A stretch of DNA of 64,000 nt from Verrucolacustris abundans (GTDB lineage Bacteria > Verrucomicrobiota > Verrucomicrobiia > Methylacidiphilales > Verrucolacustridaceae). The notes below the pieces were generated by a model that was not told the origin of the DNA, made no database searches, and was given only the letters and a program-made list of their open reading frames with translations. The translations under genes were made by a program, and so were the position numbers. The number at the start of each line of letters is the position of its first letter. The first letter of the stretch is position 1. Where the stretch lies: NCBI GenBank assembly GCA_965194535.1, contig OZ239145.1, positions 496,001 through 560,000 on the forward strand, given 5' to 3'. This document shows, piece after piece, positions 8,640-17,089 of this stretch.

Positions 8640-9389
8640 ATGAAATCACCCCGTTACTTGGTTGTATTTGCCGCGATCGCGGCTGTGGCTGGCCTCATGT
8701 TTGTTTATAACAGCAAAGATTGGATTTTGCGAAGTGCTGTGGTTAAAGCGGTTGAGCAAGCGACAGGAGTATCTGCGCATTTGGGAAGTTTGAGGGTCGA
8801 GCTTCTTAAGGGCGCGGGGGTGTTAAAGGATTTTCGTATGGGCAACCCCAAGGGGTTTAGCCGGGAGGATTTAATTTCGGTTAAGGAGGGCAAGGTAGTT
8901 GTAGATGCGGGGACGGTGACCGCATCCGTTGTGAGGATCAAATCGGTGGATCTGAGCGGGGTGGGCATTCTTTTTGAGGGGAGCGGAAAGAGAAACAACA
9001 TGAATGCCCTGAAAGCGCAGATCAACTCACGCTCGGCCAAGCCCCAAAGCTCGAAGGTTGAAACGGCAAAGAAGTTTCGAATCGACTCGTTTGTACTTCG
9101 GAACGTCCAGGTGGATGTTCGGATGGCGGGAATCGTGAAAGTTGGGAATCTGAGTTTGGGGGATATACGGATGAACAGTCTTGGGGGTTCCACGGGAGCG
9201 ACGGCCTCCGACATCGCGGCACAAGTTTCCAATGAGATTGCTTCCCGTTGTACGGGTGCAGTCATTCGAAACATGGCGCAACTAGCTGAGCAAATGGGAA
9301 TGGATGCCTCGAAAATAGCGGATGGATTTGGAGTTCCTACCGACGTGTTGAATGAGGCTGCAGGCTTCCTTCAGAATCTCTTTAAATAA
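8640..9389 (+). CDS. AsmA-like membrane-anchored protein
   Basis: A 249-residue protein with one N-terminal hydrophobic anchor (about residues 6-24) ending near YNSKDWILR. After it comes an AsmA-like N-terminal repeat: an amphipathic helix with VEQATGVSAHLGSLRVELLK, then beta-rich segments with the pattern of AsmA/DUF748 proteins. The C-terminal 60 residues look helical (SNEIASRCTG, MAQLAEQMG). AsmA-family proteins act in the periplasm on outer-membrane lipid transport or assembly; this short member keeps only the N-terminal part. The start at 8640 follows a CAGGGTA ribosome site. A GTG at 8586 would add a charged, unlikely leader. Divergent from typA. The exact role is unknown. Confidence 0.7.
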   Translation: MKSPRYLVVFAAIAAVAGLMFVYNSKDWILRSAVVKAVEQATGVSAHLGSLRVELLKGAGVLKDFRMGNPKGFSREDLISVKEGKVVVDAGTVTASVVRIKSVDLSGVGILFEGSGKRNNMNALKAQINSRSAKPQSSKVETAKKFRIDSFVLRNVQVDVRMAGIVKVGNLSLGDIRMNSLGGSTGATASDIAAQVSNEIASRCTGAVIRNMAQLAEQMGMDASKIADGFGVPTDVLNEAAGFLQNLFK

Positions 9390-9428
9390 AGTTATTTTGA
9401 CTTTAGGTGCGCTGACGCTCGGGGGTTT

Positions 9429-10979
9429 ATGAGCGAGTCTCTAGGCATGGCTTGTCTGCGGGGATTGGCAAGAGGTGGGGCACGAGTGGCCTTGGTGGAT
9501 GCGGGAATGGGAGGACGGCAGATCAAGGCAGGGCTGTTGCTGGGTGCTGGATTGGCTTTAGCCCAAAGAATCCGGAGGGAGGAGTCTGGTCCTCGGGTGG
9601 GAGTGGTGTTGCCTCCAGGGGCTGGGGGAACGATTGCTAATCTTGCATGTGTGTTGGCAGGAAAAACGCCCGTAAACTTAAATTTCACATCGGGTCGGGC
9701 GGCCTCTGATTCAGCGGCGCGGCAGTCGGGGTTGAGGATGGTGATCACCGCCAAAAGAATGGAGGAAAAGTTGGGGGAGCATTTTCCCGACGCAGGACGA
9801 AGGGTGGATTTGGCAAAGCTTTTACAGGAGGAGAAACCTTGGGCTGTGATGTGGTCGGTCTTGGCCTTTGTTCTGCCTGTGACGTGTTTGGCTTGGTTGG
9901 CGAAAGTGCCACGAGAGGGAGGGGATCAAGAGGCGGGGTTGCTCTTTACAAGTGGAAGTACTGGAGAACCCAAGGGAGTGGTGCTGACACACCGAAATCT
10001 TTTATCGAATTTGAGTCAGATTGAGGAGGTTTTGGGAGATTTGAAGTTAGGGTCTGTTTTGGGATGTCTGCCTTTATTTCATAGTTTTGGGTTCACAGTG
10101 ACATTATGGTGGCCTTTGACGGGGGGACCGAAAGTGGTGACCTATCCAAGTCCGCTGGAAGTGCACGCGCTCGGGGACGTAATTTCGAACTATCGGGTTG
10201 ATCTCTTGGTGACGACACCCACTTTTTTAAGAAGCCTGATGCGCAAGGGAGGGAAAGAGAAGCTGGGGGGATTAAAGATGGTGGTCACGGGAGCGGAAAA
10301 GCTCCCTTCGGCTTTGCGGGAAGAGTTTGTGCAGAAGATTGGGATCTCTGTCCATGAGGGGTACGGGATGACGGAGGGTTCGCCTGTGATTGCGGTGAAT
10401 CGACCGGGGGCGGAAAAGCCGGGAACAGTCGGAAAACCGGTTCGGGATTTGGAGGTCCGAACGGTTCACGAGGAAACAGGGCAGGTGTTGCCGAAGGGGG
10501 AGGCCGGAATTTTGGAGTTTCGTGGGCCGAATATTTTCCTCGGTTATATGGGTCGACCAGATTTAACACAAAAAGTTCTGCGGGAGGGTTGGTATCATAC
10601 GGCGGATTTTGGACGGGTGGACGAGGAAGGATTTTTGACGATTGAAGGAAGAAGGGCGCGCTTTTCGAAGATCGGTGGAGAGATGGTGCCTCACGGTGTG
10701 GTGGAGGAACATCTGCTGAAGTGGTTGAAGGAGAGAGGTGGATTTCATGAAGGGGCGCAGGAGGTGATGGTGACGGCGGTGGAGGATGAAAAAAAAGGGG
10801 AGATCTTGGTGGTTCTTCATTCGTGCGAATTGGAGGGGATCGAGGCGGAGAAGGCCCTGCGTGACATGGGCCTGCCAAACTTGTGGATTCCCAAAAAATT
10901 TATTCATGTGAAAGCGATTCCGATCCTGGCGAGCGGGAAGCTTGATCTGGCGGCGGGGCGAAAAATAGCGCATAGTTGA
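9429..10979 (+). CDS. AMP-forming acyl-CoA/acyl-ACP synthetase
   Basis: A 516-residue ANL-superfamily enzyme. The adenylation P-loop LLFTSGSTGEPKG is at about residues 173-185, followed by LPLFHSFGF, the TGAEKLP/GYGMTEGSPV adenylate-binding region, and GWYHTADFGRVDEEGFL leading to the hinge. The C-terminal lobe is short. The overall sequence is closest, by eye, to the synthetase half of Aas (2-acylglycerophosphoethanolamine acyltransferase/acyl-ACP synthetase) and long-chain acyl-CoA ligases. It would activate a fatty acid through an acyl-AMP intermediate. A hydrophobic stretch near residues 137-155 (WAVMWSVLAFVLPVTCLAWL) could touch the membrane. The acceptor, CoA or ACP, cannot be decided from sequence alone. 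Confidence 0.85.
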   Translation: MSESLGMACLRGLARGGARVALVDAGMGGRQIKAGLLLGAGLALAQRIRREESGPRVGVVLPPGAGGTIANLACVLAGKTPVNLNFTSGRAASDSAARQSGLRMVITAKRMEEKLGEHFPDAGRRVDLAKLLQEEKPWAVMWSVLAFVLPVTCLAWLAKVPREGGDQEAGLLFTSGSTGEPKGVVLTHRNLLSNLSQIEEVLGDLKLGSVLGCLPLFHSFGFTVTLWWPLTGGPKVVTYPSPLEVHALGDVISNYRVDLLVTTPTFLRSLMRKGGKEKLGGLKMVVTGAEKLPSALREEFVQKIGISVHEGYGMTEGSPVIAVNRPGAEKPGTVGKPVRDLEVRTVHEETGQVLPKGEAGILEFRGPNIFLGYMGRPDLTQKVLREGWYHTADFGRVDEEGFLTIEGRRARFSKIGGEMVPHGVVEEHLLKWLKERGGFHEGAQEVMVTAVEDEKKGEILVVLHSCELEGIEAEKALRDMGLPNLWIPKKFIHVKAIPILASGKLDLAAGRKIAHS

Positions 10980-10988
10980 CGATATCAG

Positions 10989-11062
10989 GCGCTGTTAGCT
11001 CAATTGGATAGAGCATCTGACTTCGGATCAGAAGGTTAGAGGTTCAAGTCCTCTACGGCGCA
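10989..11062 (+). tRNA. tRNA-Arg (anticodon TCG)
   Basis: A full cloverleaf can be drawn. The acceptor is GCGCTGT with ACGGCGC and discriminator A. The D arm is GCTC/GAGC. The anticodon stem TCTGA/TCAGA carries the loop CTTCGGA, giving anticodon TCG and decoding CGA. The T arm AGAGG/CCTCT has a TTCAAGT loop. CCA is not encoded. It lies 9 bases after the acyl-synthetase stop and is probably read through from it. Confidence 0.95.
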
Positions 11063-11068
11063 GAGTGT

Positions 11069-11674
11069 TTATTGATCAATCGATCTGCGATGAGATAACG
11101 CATGCCCGAGAGTGATCGAGTCGACGAATTCGAGGCCTGAGCCAGCGGCGACTCCTGTGGCAAGGCGGGTGATTTTTACGCCAAGTGCCGAGAGTTCTTT
11201 GGCCAAATAGATCGCTGTTGTCTCCCCCCGAGCGTCGGTTCCGAAGCCGAGGATCACCTCGTGAACTTTGCTTTCTTTGGTTCGTTTGAGAAGGGTAGGA
11301 ATCTTTAACTCGTCAGGACCGATCCCATCTAGAGGGGAGAGAAGTCCGCCCAGAACATGGTATTTGCCTTTAAAAGCGGCTGATCGCTCGAAGTTAAGAA
11401 CATCGGGAGCATGTTCCACCACACAGAGAAGAGAAGAGTCCCGGTTTTTATCACGGCAGATTTCGCAGAGGCCGTCCTCAGAAAAGAATCCACATTCGGG
11501 ACAGGGATGAATCTGGTTTCGCGCTTCCTGAAGGGCATGGGCTAGCTCTTTGGCTGCGCCGGGAGGTGCCGAGAGAAGATGGAGGGCGAGTCGTTCTGCT
11601 GAACGTGGGCCGATTCCTGGGAGCTTTCGAAGCGCGGCGACGAGGCGGAGGGCGGCGGGTGGGTAATCAGCCAT
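11069..11674 (-). CDS. recR: Recombination protein RecR
   Basis: A 201-residue RecR of normal length. It has an N-terminal helix-hairpin-helix (LRKLPGIGPRSAERLALHLL), a four-cysteine zinc finger (CPECGF...CEIC), and a Toprim domain with VVEHAPDVLNFE and LGFGTDARGETTAIYL. It works with RecO (and RecF) to load RecA on gapped DNA. Its ATG overlaps the dnaX stop as TAATG (11672-11676). The dnaX-recR order is a long-known conserved arrangement. The 3' end faces tRNA-Arg with only 6 bp between. Confidence 0.97.
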   Translation of the reverse strand: MADYPPAALRLVAALRKLPGIGPRSAERLALHLLSAPPGAAKELAHALQEARNQIHPCPECGFFSEDGLCEICRDKNRDSSLLCVVEHAPDVLNFERSAAFKGKYHVLGGLLSPLDGIGPDELKIPTLLKRTKESKVHEVILGFGTDARGETTAIYLAKELSALGVKITRLATGVAAGSGLEFVDSITLGHALSHRRSIDQ

Positions 11675-13023
11675 TACGAATCAATGATTCGACCGCCAAA
11701 CCCTTTGAGGGCGGCTTGAATAGCTGGGTCGTTCAAAAAGGTCTCTTTGTTGGATGCAACAGAAGAGGGGGCGGATGGAGATGAACTTTTTGCGAATGGG
11801 GTCTTCGCGGGAGAAGGGGCCGGAATCGGGGTGACCTTTGGCGCGGGTGAGGGAGCAGGGCGAGATGCGGCGGATTCGGCCCGGGTCTCGGCTCCTGGAA
11901 CCGCCAGCTTTTTAAGAATCGTTTCAAGGCTAACCCTTTCGCGCATTTCGCAAAGGCGAAGAACGAGAATTTCGAGGGCTACTTCCCGAGCGAGGGAGAG
12001 ACGGAGATGATGTTCAGATTCCAGTAGTTGTTCCAGAAGGGAGAGGAGGTGAGTTTGATCGGGGGGATTTCCGATTGCTAAAAGTGTCTGTTTTTCCAGT
12101 TTTCCAAGTTCGGCCTCGGCCTCTGCAGGAGCGATCTGAAGAAGAAGGAGATTTCGGAAGTGGCGGGCTAGGTCTTGCGCGACACGGATGGGGTCACGAT
12201 GGCGGGCGCGAAACTCGTGGACTTTCGCAAGAGCATTTGTGCTATCTCCAGCCAAAATGGCGGATGCAAGGGCGCGGGTTTCGATCGGTCCGGCCAGACC
12301 AAAGACTTCGAGGACGTGGTCGAGGGTAATATTTTTGCCTGCAAAACTGACAAGTTGTTCGAGCGCAGATTCGGCGTCCCGAAGGCCCCCCTCTGCTTGG
12401 CGGGCGAGGAGGACAAGGGCTTCATCCGAAATTTTGATTTTTTCCGCTTCGGCAATTTTTTGGAGGTGGGAGCAGATCAAGGGATCGGGAATACGGCGCA
12501 GATCGAAGCGTTGGCAGCGAGAGAGAATCGTGGCGGGAAGTTTCTGCACCTCCGTTGTGGCGAAGATAAACTTTACGTGGGCGGGAGGTTCTTCAAGGGT
12601 TTTGAGAAGGGCATTGAAGGCCTCGGTTGTGAGCATATGGACTTCGTCGATGATATAAATTTTGAATTTTCCACGGGCTGGGGCGTAGGGAACGCTTTCC
12701 CGGAGTTCCTTGATGCTTTCAATGCCCCGGTTGGAGGCACCGTCGATCTCAAGGACATCGAGGCTCCTACCCTCCTCAATTTCCTTACAAATATCGTCAT
12801 CTGGATTGAAATCGGCTTTTGGTCCTTTGGGGCAGTTGAGAGCTTTCGCGAGGATGCGGGCGGTGGAGGTTTTTCCTATCCCGCGGGGCCCGACAAAAAG
12901 AAACGCATGGGCAAGGCGTCCCTCTGAAATGGAGTTGGAGAGGGTGCGAACGACGTGCTCTTGGCCGACGAGCTCGGCAAAGGTGCGAGGCCGATATTTG
13001 CGAGCGAGAACGAGGTAACCCAT
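11674..13023 (-). CDS. dnaX: DNA polymerase III subunit gamma/tau
   Basis: A 449-residue clamp-loader ATPase. It opens with YLVLARKYRPRTFAELVGQ and has Walker A GPRGIGKTS, DEVHMLTTEAFNALLKTLEEPP (Walker B region), and the SRCQRFDLRR sensor/SRC motif. Domain III follows to about residue 360, then an Ala/Pro/Ser-rich linker and a short C-terminal tail. The length matches a gamma-like form without the long tau extension. Oddly, the zinc module, normally four cysteines, keeps only the first and last: the two central ones are replaced in the NPDDDIC stretch. I chose the ATG at 13023; an ORF extending to 13143 would overlap rplM. There is no Shine-Dalgarno, and a promoter lies 8 bases upstream. Confidence 0.95.
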   Translation of the reverse strand: MGYLVLARKYRPRTFAELVGQEHVVRTLSNSISEGRLAHAFLFVGPRGIGKTSTARILAKALNCPKGPKADFNPDDDICKEIEEGRSLDVLEIDGASNRGIESIKELRESVPYAPARGKFKIYIIDEVHMLTTEAFNALLKTLEEPPAHVKFIFATTEVQKLPATILSRCQRFDLRRIPDPLICSHLQKIAEAEKIKISDEALVLLARQAEGGLRDAESALEQLVSFAGKNITLDHVLEVFGLAGPIETRALASAILAGDSTNALAKVHEFRARHRDPIRVAQDLARHFRNLLLLQIAPAEAEAELGKLEKQTLLAIGNPPDQTHLLSLLEQLLESEHHLRLSLAREVALEILVLRLCEMRERVSLETILKKLAVPGAETRAESAASRPAPSPAPKVTPIPAPSPAKTPFAKSSSPSAPSSVASNKETFLNDPAIQAALKGFGGRIIDS

Positions 13024-13031
13024 GACATGTG

Positions 13032-13059
13032 AGAATAGGTGACAGGGAGGGGTGAGCAA
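13032..13059 (-). promoter_or_regulatory. Candidate dnaX promoter giving a near-leaderless mRNA
   Basis: Read on the minus strand: TTGCTC (13059-13054), 16 bp, then TATTCT (13037-13032). Only 8 bases separate the -10 hexamer from the dnaX ATG at 13023, so the predicted transcript would start at or next to the start codon. No purine-rich ribosome site exists there, which is consistent. Confidence 0.45.
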
Positions 13060-13084
13060 GGCTGGGAGGTGAAGGAATTCACAA

Positions 13085-13113
13085 TTGACGGCAGGGGGTT
13101 TCTTTTTTATGCT
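13085..13113 (+). promoter_or_regulatory. Candidate rplM-rpsI promoter
   Basis: TTGACG (13085-13090), 17 bp, TATGCT (13108-13113): a good sigma-70 match. The rplM GTG is 11 bases after the -10 element, predicting a leader of about 5 nt and no Shine-Dalgarno. It is arranged back-to-back with the dnaX promoter. Confidence 0.55.
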
Positions 13114-13124
13114 ACTCAGTTCCA

Positions 13125-13565
13125 GTGAGAACGATTTCTGCAAAAGCTAAGGATGTCGCCCGGCGGTGGTATCTGATCGACGCCGACAAACAGGTGGTTG
13201 GTCAGGTGGCCGTACAGGCTGCCAACATCATTCGGGGCAAAAATAAGCCGATCTTCACCCCCCACGTAGATACTGGAGACCATGTAATCGTGATCAACGC
13301 AGCCAAGGCCGTCTTTACTGGTAAAAAAGAGACAATGAAAAGCTATATGTCCTTTTCTGGTTACATCGGAGGGCACAAGTCGGAGACCGTGCAGGCCCGG
13401 CGTGCTCGGCGGCCGGAGTTACTGATCCAGTCTGCAGTTAAGGGGATGGTAATGCATAATCGGTTGGGTCGGGTGATCTTGAAAAAATTATTTGTGTATG
13501 GTGGTGCGGATCATCCGCACGTTGCGCAACAGCCTGAAAAAGTGGAGGTCCGCAAGCGCGGGTAA
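13125..13565 (+). CDS. rplM: 50S ribosomal protein L13
   Basis: A 146-residue L13, slightly longer at the N-terminus than E. coli (142). Typical segments are RRWYLIDADKQVVGQVA, GDHVIVINAAKAVFTGKK, the YMSFSGYIGGHKS region, AVKGMVMHNRLGR and VYGGADHPH. It is an early-assembling large-subunit protein. The only available start is GTG at 13125, which lacks a ribosome-binding site and lies just downstream of a good promoter. rpsI follows after 5 bp, the usual L13-S9 pair. Confidence 0.96.
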   Translation: MRTISAKAKDVARRWYLIDADKQVVGQVAVQAANIIRGKNKPIFTPHVDTGDHVIVINAAKAVFTGKKETMKSYMSFSGYIGGHKSETVQARRARRPELLIQSAVKGMVMHNRLGRVILKKLFVYGGADHPHVAQQPEKVEVRKRG

Positions 13566-13570
13566 AAAGC

Positions 13571-13960
13571 ATGAGTGAAGGATATTTCGGCATAGGACGG
13601 AGAAAAACGGCTGTGGCGCAAGCCACGATCCAGCGGGGAACGGGCGTGATCACAGTAAATGGCCGGGCCTTTGATGAGTATTTCCCAATTCCTTTTCGGC
13701 GAATTGAGCTGATGAAACCCTTGGTGACGATCAAGGAGGAGAAGAAATTTGATGTTCGGATTAAGACGAGTGGGGGTGGATTAACGGGCCAAGCTGGTGC
13801 GGCCAGTTTGGCCATCGCACGTGCCTTGAACAAGTGTTCGCCTAGTTTCCGTTCCCCTCTCAAAAAGGCTGGTTTAATGACCCGAGACCCCCGCAAGCGG
13901 GAGCGGAAGAAGCCGGGTCAACCTGGGGCGCGGAAACGCTTCCAGTTCTCGAAACGCTGA
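13571..13960 (+). CDS. rpsI: 30S ribosomal protein S9
   Basis: A 129-residue S9. It opens with GYFGIGRRKTAVAQ and ends in the invariant basic tail with ...KRFQFSKR, whose last residues reach the P-site tRNA anticodon in known ribosomes. The GGGLTGQAGAASLAIARAL helix region and the MTRDPRKRERKKPG segment are also family standard. It is co-transcribed with rplM. A hairpin follows at 13977-14002. Confidence 0.97.
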   Translation: MSEGYFGIGRRKTAVAQATIQRGTGVITVNGRAFDEYFPIPFRRIELMKPLVTIKEEKKFDVRIKTSGGGLTGQAGAASLAIARALNKCSPSFRSPLKKAGLMTRDPRKRERKKPGQPGARKRFQFSKR

Positions 13961-13976
13961 TCCATTGAGTTGTTCA

Positions 13977-14002
13977 CCGATCGGCGTTTTTTGGCCGATT
14001 GG
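13977..14002 (+). terminator. Hairpin after rpsI
   Basis: CCGATCGGC (13977-13985) pairs with GCCGATTGG (13994-14002), with one wobble pair. The loop is GTTTTTTG. It lies 17 bases after the rpsI stop and 43 before argC. It has no U-tract after the stem, so it may be a 3'-end stabiliser or a partial terminator. Confidence 0.35.
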
Positions 14003-14044
14003 GAGTGGAAGTCTAAGTTCCCACGGCTTTATTGTGCCGTCTTC

Positions 14045-15079
14045 ATGAAATCACCTGTCTCCATCGCCATTTTGGGTGCATCCGGCTACACCGGCGAGGA
14101 ACTCGTGCGCATTTGCGTCCGGCATCCCGGGATGAAGGTGGCGGCGATCACCTCGCGGCAACTGAAAGGTAAAACCTTGGAGGAGACCTTGGCGATCGGC
14201 GGGACGGCTGGTGCAATCAAGTTTGAGGATTTATCAACCGCCGAGGTGGCGAAGAAGGCGGAGGTGTTTTTTCTGGCTCTACCCCACGGGGTGTCGGCGG
14301 AGATTGGTGGAGAGTTGAGGGCAGCTGGAAAAAAAGTTTTTGATCTCAGTGCAGACTTTCGGCTGAAGGATGCAAAACTTTACGAAAAGACCTACGGGGC
14401 GGTTCATCCAGTACCGGCTCGGTTGGCTGAAGCGGTTTATGGGCTGCCGGAAATTCACCGGGAGAAGATCCAAAAGGCGGATCTGGTGGCGTGTCCGGGA
14501 TGTTATCCGACTACGGCGATCCTGGGTTTGGCCCCGGCTTTGAAGGGGGGCCTTGTGTCGGGAGAGGGGATCGTGATTTCCTCCATGAGTGGAGTGTCCG
14601 GTGCTGGAAAAAAGCTGGAGGCGGGATATCTCTACGCGGAGTGCAACGAGAACCTGAGGGCGTATGGGGTTCCGCATCACCGGCATCGGCCCGAGATTGA
14701 GCAGGAGCTTTCTTCAGTGGCTGGGGCCGGGGTGAAAATCTCCTTCATTCCCCATTTGGCTCCGTTAAACCGGGGTATGCTGACTTCCATTTCGTTCCCC
14801 GTAAAAAAAGGAGTGACCAGTGCGTCCTTGGAAAAGGAGTATCAGAAATTTTACCAAAACGAGGCGGCGGTGCGGGTGTTAACGGGGGATGCTTTGCCGG
14901 AGACAAAAAGGGTGATGGGGAGGCATGGGGCGGAGTTGGCAGTTCGGGTGGATGAGTGGACAGGGCGGGCCGTGGTGGTGGTGGCGATTGATAATTTAGG
15001 GAAAGGGGCGGCGGGTCAGGCAGTGCAGTGTTTTAATCTTCGGCATGGGTTGGCGGAAGGGGAGGGACTGAATTTGTGA
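14045..15079 (+). CDS. argC: N-acetyl-gamma-glutamyl-phosphate reductase
   Basis: A 344-residue NADPH-dependent reductase, third step of arginine synthesis via acetylated intermediates. It has the nucleotide-binding GASGYTGEELVR loop, the active-site VACPGCYPTTAILGL with the catalytic Cys, SMSGVSGAGKK, and the HRHRPEIEQEL segment. The start at 14045 gives the standard N-terminus (MKSPVSIAILGASG) and is preceded by TATTGT 9 bases upstream rather than a Shine-Dalgarno. The argJ start overlaps its stop by 4 bp, beginning an argC-argJ-argB operon. Confidence 0.96.
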   Translation: MKSPVSIAILGASGYTGEELVRICVRHPGMKVAAITSRQLKGKTLEETLAIGGTAGAIKFEDLSTAEVAKKAEVFFLALPHGVSAEIGGELRAAGKKVFDLSADFRLKDAKLYEKTYGAVHPVPARLAEAVYGLPEIHREKIQKADLVACPGCYPTTAILGLAPALKGGLVSGEGIVISSMSGVSGAGKKLEAGYLYAECNENLRAYGVPHHRHRPEIEQELSSVAGAGVKISFIPHLAPLNRGMLTSISFPVKKGVTSASLEKEYQKFYQNEAAVRVLTGDALPETKRVMGRHGAELAVRVDEWTGRAVVVVAIDNLGKGAAGQAVQCFNLRHGLAEGEGLNL

Positions 15080-16287
15080 GCAAGGCAGCGAGTTGGGTTC
15101 GTGGCGGTAATGTTACCTCGCCCAAGGGTTTTCTGGCGGCCGCAATTCACGCGGGGATCAAGCCTGGCAGAGAGAAGGATATGGCTCTTCTGGTTTCGCT
15201 ACTTCCCGCCGACGCGGCAGGTGCATTTACAACCAATCAGGTGAAGGCGGGTCCTGTCCGGGTTAGCCAACAGCATTTGAAAAATGGAAAAGTACGGGCC
15301 GTGATTTTAAATAGCGGAAATGCTAATGCGTGCACGGGAGTGCGGGGCATCGCGGATGCCAAAAAGATGACGGCGGAAACGGCGCTCGCACTCAAGACTA
15401 AGCCGCATGAGATTCTGGTGTGTTCCACCGGTCGGATTGGGGTGCCTTTGCCGATCCGCAAAGTGGTGAGGGGAATTCGGTTGTTAGCGAAGAAATTGGG
15501 GGTGGGTCGCGGGTCGTTGGCGGCTCGCGCCATTATGACCTCCGATACCGTCAGGAAAGAGGCGGCTGTCCGACTGACGTTAGGTGGGCGAAGAGTCACG
15601 ATCGGTGCGATGGCCAAGGGGGCAGGAATGATCCACCCCAACATGGCGACGATGCTTTGTGTGGTCACGACCGATGCAGCGGTGGATCGAAAAACCCTTG
15701 AGCGGGTGACCAGTGAGGCGGTGGAGCATAGTTTTAATCGGATCAGCGTGGATGGGGACATGAGCACAAACGATACCGTGTTGGTGTTGGCGAACGGCTC
15801 GGCGGGAAACACTCCCCTAAAAAGTTATGACGCCGATCTGGGGAAATTCAGTGCTGCGTTAAAAGGGCTGATGCAGGAGATGGCTAAAAAGATTGTGGGC
15901 GACGGAGAGGGGATGACGCGGGTGATTGAACTGACCGTCCATGGGGCGAGTACCGAAGCGGATGCGAAAAAGATGGCTGAGGCGGTCGTGAGGTCTCCGC
16001 TCGTGAAGACCTCATGGACAGGGGGAGATCCGAACTGGGGGAGAATCATGGGGGCGATTGGTGCCTCGGGGGCAAGATTGAGGGAGGAGTTGGTGGATAT
16101 TCATTATGACGGGGTGGCGGCGGTCCGGGGCGGGGTGGCTACGGCGACTCCTGTGGGCAGGTTAAAGGCGGCGGCGCGTAGATCTCGGGTGGCGATTCAG
16201 GTGAACCTGAACTTGGGTAAAGGGGAGTATCGGATGCTGACGACCGATCTTTCTGAAAAGTACGTTCGGATTAATCTGGGGGAGTAA
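15076..16287 (+). CDS. argJ: Glutamate N-acetyltransferase (ornithine acetyltransferase) ArgJ
   Basis: A 403-residue ArgJ. It has the self-cleavage motif KGAGMIHPNMATML, in which the Thr becomes the N-terminal nucleophile of the beta chain. Also seen are DGDMSTNDTV and the late GGDPNWGRIMGAIGASG segment. It transfers the acetyl group from acetylornithine to glutamate, recycling it in the arginine pathway. Whether it is mono- or bifunctional (also using acetyl-CoA) cannot be read from the sequence. The GTG start overlaps the argC TGA (GTGA, 15076-15079), so translation is coupled. Confidence 0.96.
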   Translation: MSKAASWVRGGNVTSPKGFLAAAIHAGIKPGREKDMALLVSLLPADAAGAFTTNQVKAGPVRVSQQHLKNGKVRAVILNSGNANACTGVRGIADAKKMTAETALALKTKPHEILVCSTGRIGVPLPIRKVVRGIRLLAKKLGVGRGSLAARAIMTSDTVRKEAAVRLTLGGRRVTIGAMAKGAGMIHPNMATMLCVVTTDAAVDRKTLERVTSEAVEHSFNRISVDGDMSTNDTVLVLANGSAGNTPLKSYDADLGKFSAALKGLMQEMAKKIVGDGEGMTRVIELTVHGASTEADAKKMAEAVVRSPLVKTSWTGGDPNWGRIMGAIGASGARLREELVDIHYDGVAAVRGGVATATPVGRLKAAARRSRVAIQVNLNLGKGEYRMLTTDLSEKYVRINLGE

Positions 16288-16289
16288 CG

Positions 16290-17084
16290 ATGTCGGGGGT
16301 GATCGTGGTGAAGTATGGCGGGAGCGCAATGGAGGATCCCGCCAAGGTATCGGAAATTTTGCAGGAGATCGCTGCTCTGGCGAAGGAGGGTTTTCCTATG
16401 GTCTTGGTGCACGGGGGAGGAAAAGAGATTAGTGGGGAGATGGATCGGAGGGGGTTGAAAGCGGTCTTTGCCCAAGGTTTTCGGGTTACGGATGAAGCGG
16501 CGATGGCTGTGGTTGAGGAAGTTTTAGATCAGAGAGTGAATCCCGCGATTGTCAAAAAGCTAAATGATTTGGGTGGCAAAAGTCGCGGAATCAGCGGGCG
16601 AAAAGTTTTTCATTCCAAGAAAGCGCCGAAAGCCGGTGGAGTGGATCTGGGACGGGTGGGCGAAGTGGAACGATGCGAGATAGACGAAGTGAAGCGGTGT
16701 CTGAATACGAAAGAGACGGCGGTGGTGAGCCCAGTCGGTCAGGGAAATGACGGGGGCGCGATGAATTTAAATGCGGATGTGGCGGCGGCGGCGTTGGCGG
16801 GGGCTTTGCAGGCGGAGCAGATGATCTTTTTGTCCGATGTACCGGGCTTGATGAAAGATTTGAAAGATCCTAGGAGTTTGATTCGGGAGATCCGGGCTGA
16901 GGAGTTGGAGAAGTTGGAGAAGGAGGGAGTGATCGGCGGGGGGATGATTCCGAAGTGTCGGTCGGCTGCTTCGGCACTGGGGCAGGGGTTGAAGAAAGTG
17001 GAGTTTGTCGATGGTCGGGTAGCGGGGACGTTGACGAAGGTGGTGAAAGGTCAGGAACGGGCCGGCACCACGCTCTCGGCCTGA
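16290..17084 (+). CDS. argB: Acetylglutamate kinase
   Basis: A 264-residue amino-acid kinase, compact compared with arginine-feedback-inhibited forms (about 290-300). It has the phosphate-binding VIVVKYGGSAM and VLVHGGGKEIS loops, the NLNADVAAAALAGAL region and FLSDVPGLM. It phosphorylates N-acetylglutamate. It begins 2 bp after argJ. The N-terminal helix needed for hexamerisation and arginine inhibition in some homologues is absent, which hints at an arginine-insensitive enzyme; this is inference from length only. Confidence 0.95.
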   Translation: MSGVIVVKYGGSAMEDPAKVSEILQEIAALAKEGFPMVLVHGGGKEISGEMDRRGLKAVFAQGFRVTDEAAMAVVEEVLDQRVNPAIVKKLNDLGGKSRGISGRKVFHSKKAPKAGGVDLGRVGEVERCEIDEVKRCLNTKETAVVSPVGQGNDGGAMNLNADVAAAALAGALQAEQMIFLSDVPGLMKDLKDPRSLIREIRAEELEKLEKEGVIGGGMIPKCRSAASALGQGLKKVEFVDGRVAGTLTKVVKGQERAGTTLSA

Positions 17085-17089
17085 TTTTT

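Noticed and set aside
11674..13023. Programmed frameshift producing tau and gamma in dnaX
   Set aside because: No A-rich slippery heptamer with a downstream long frame was seen; the gene is already gamma-sized.
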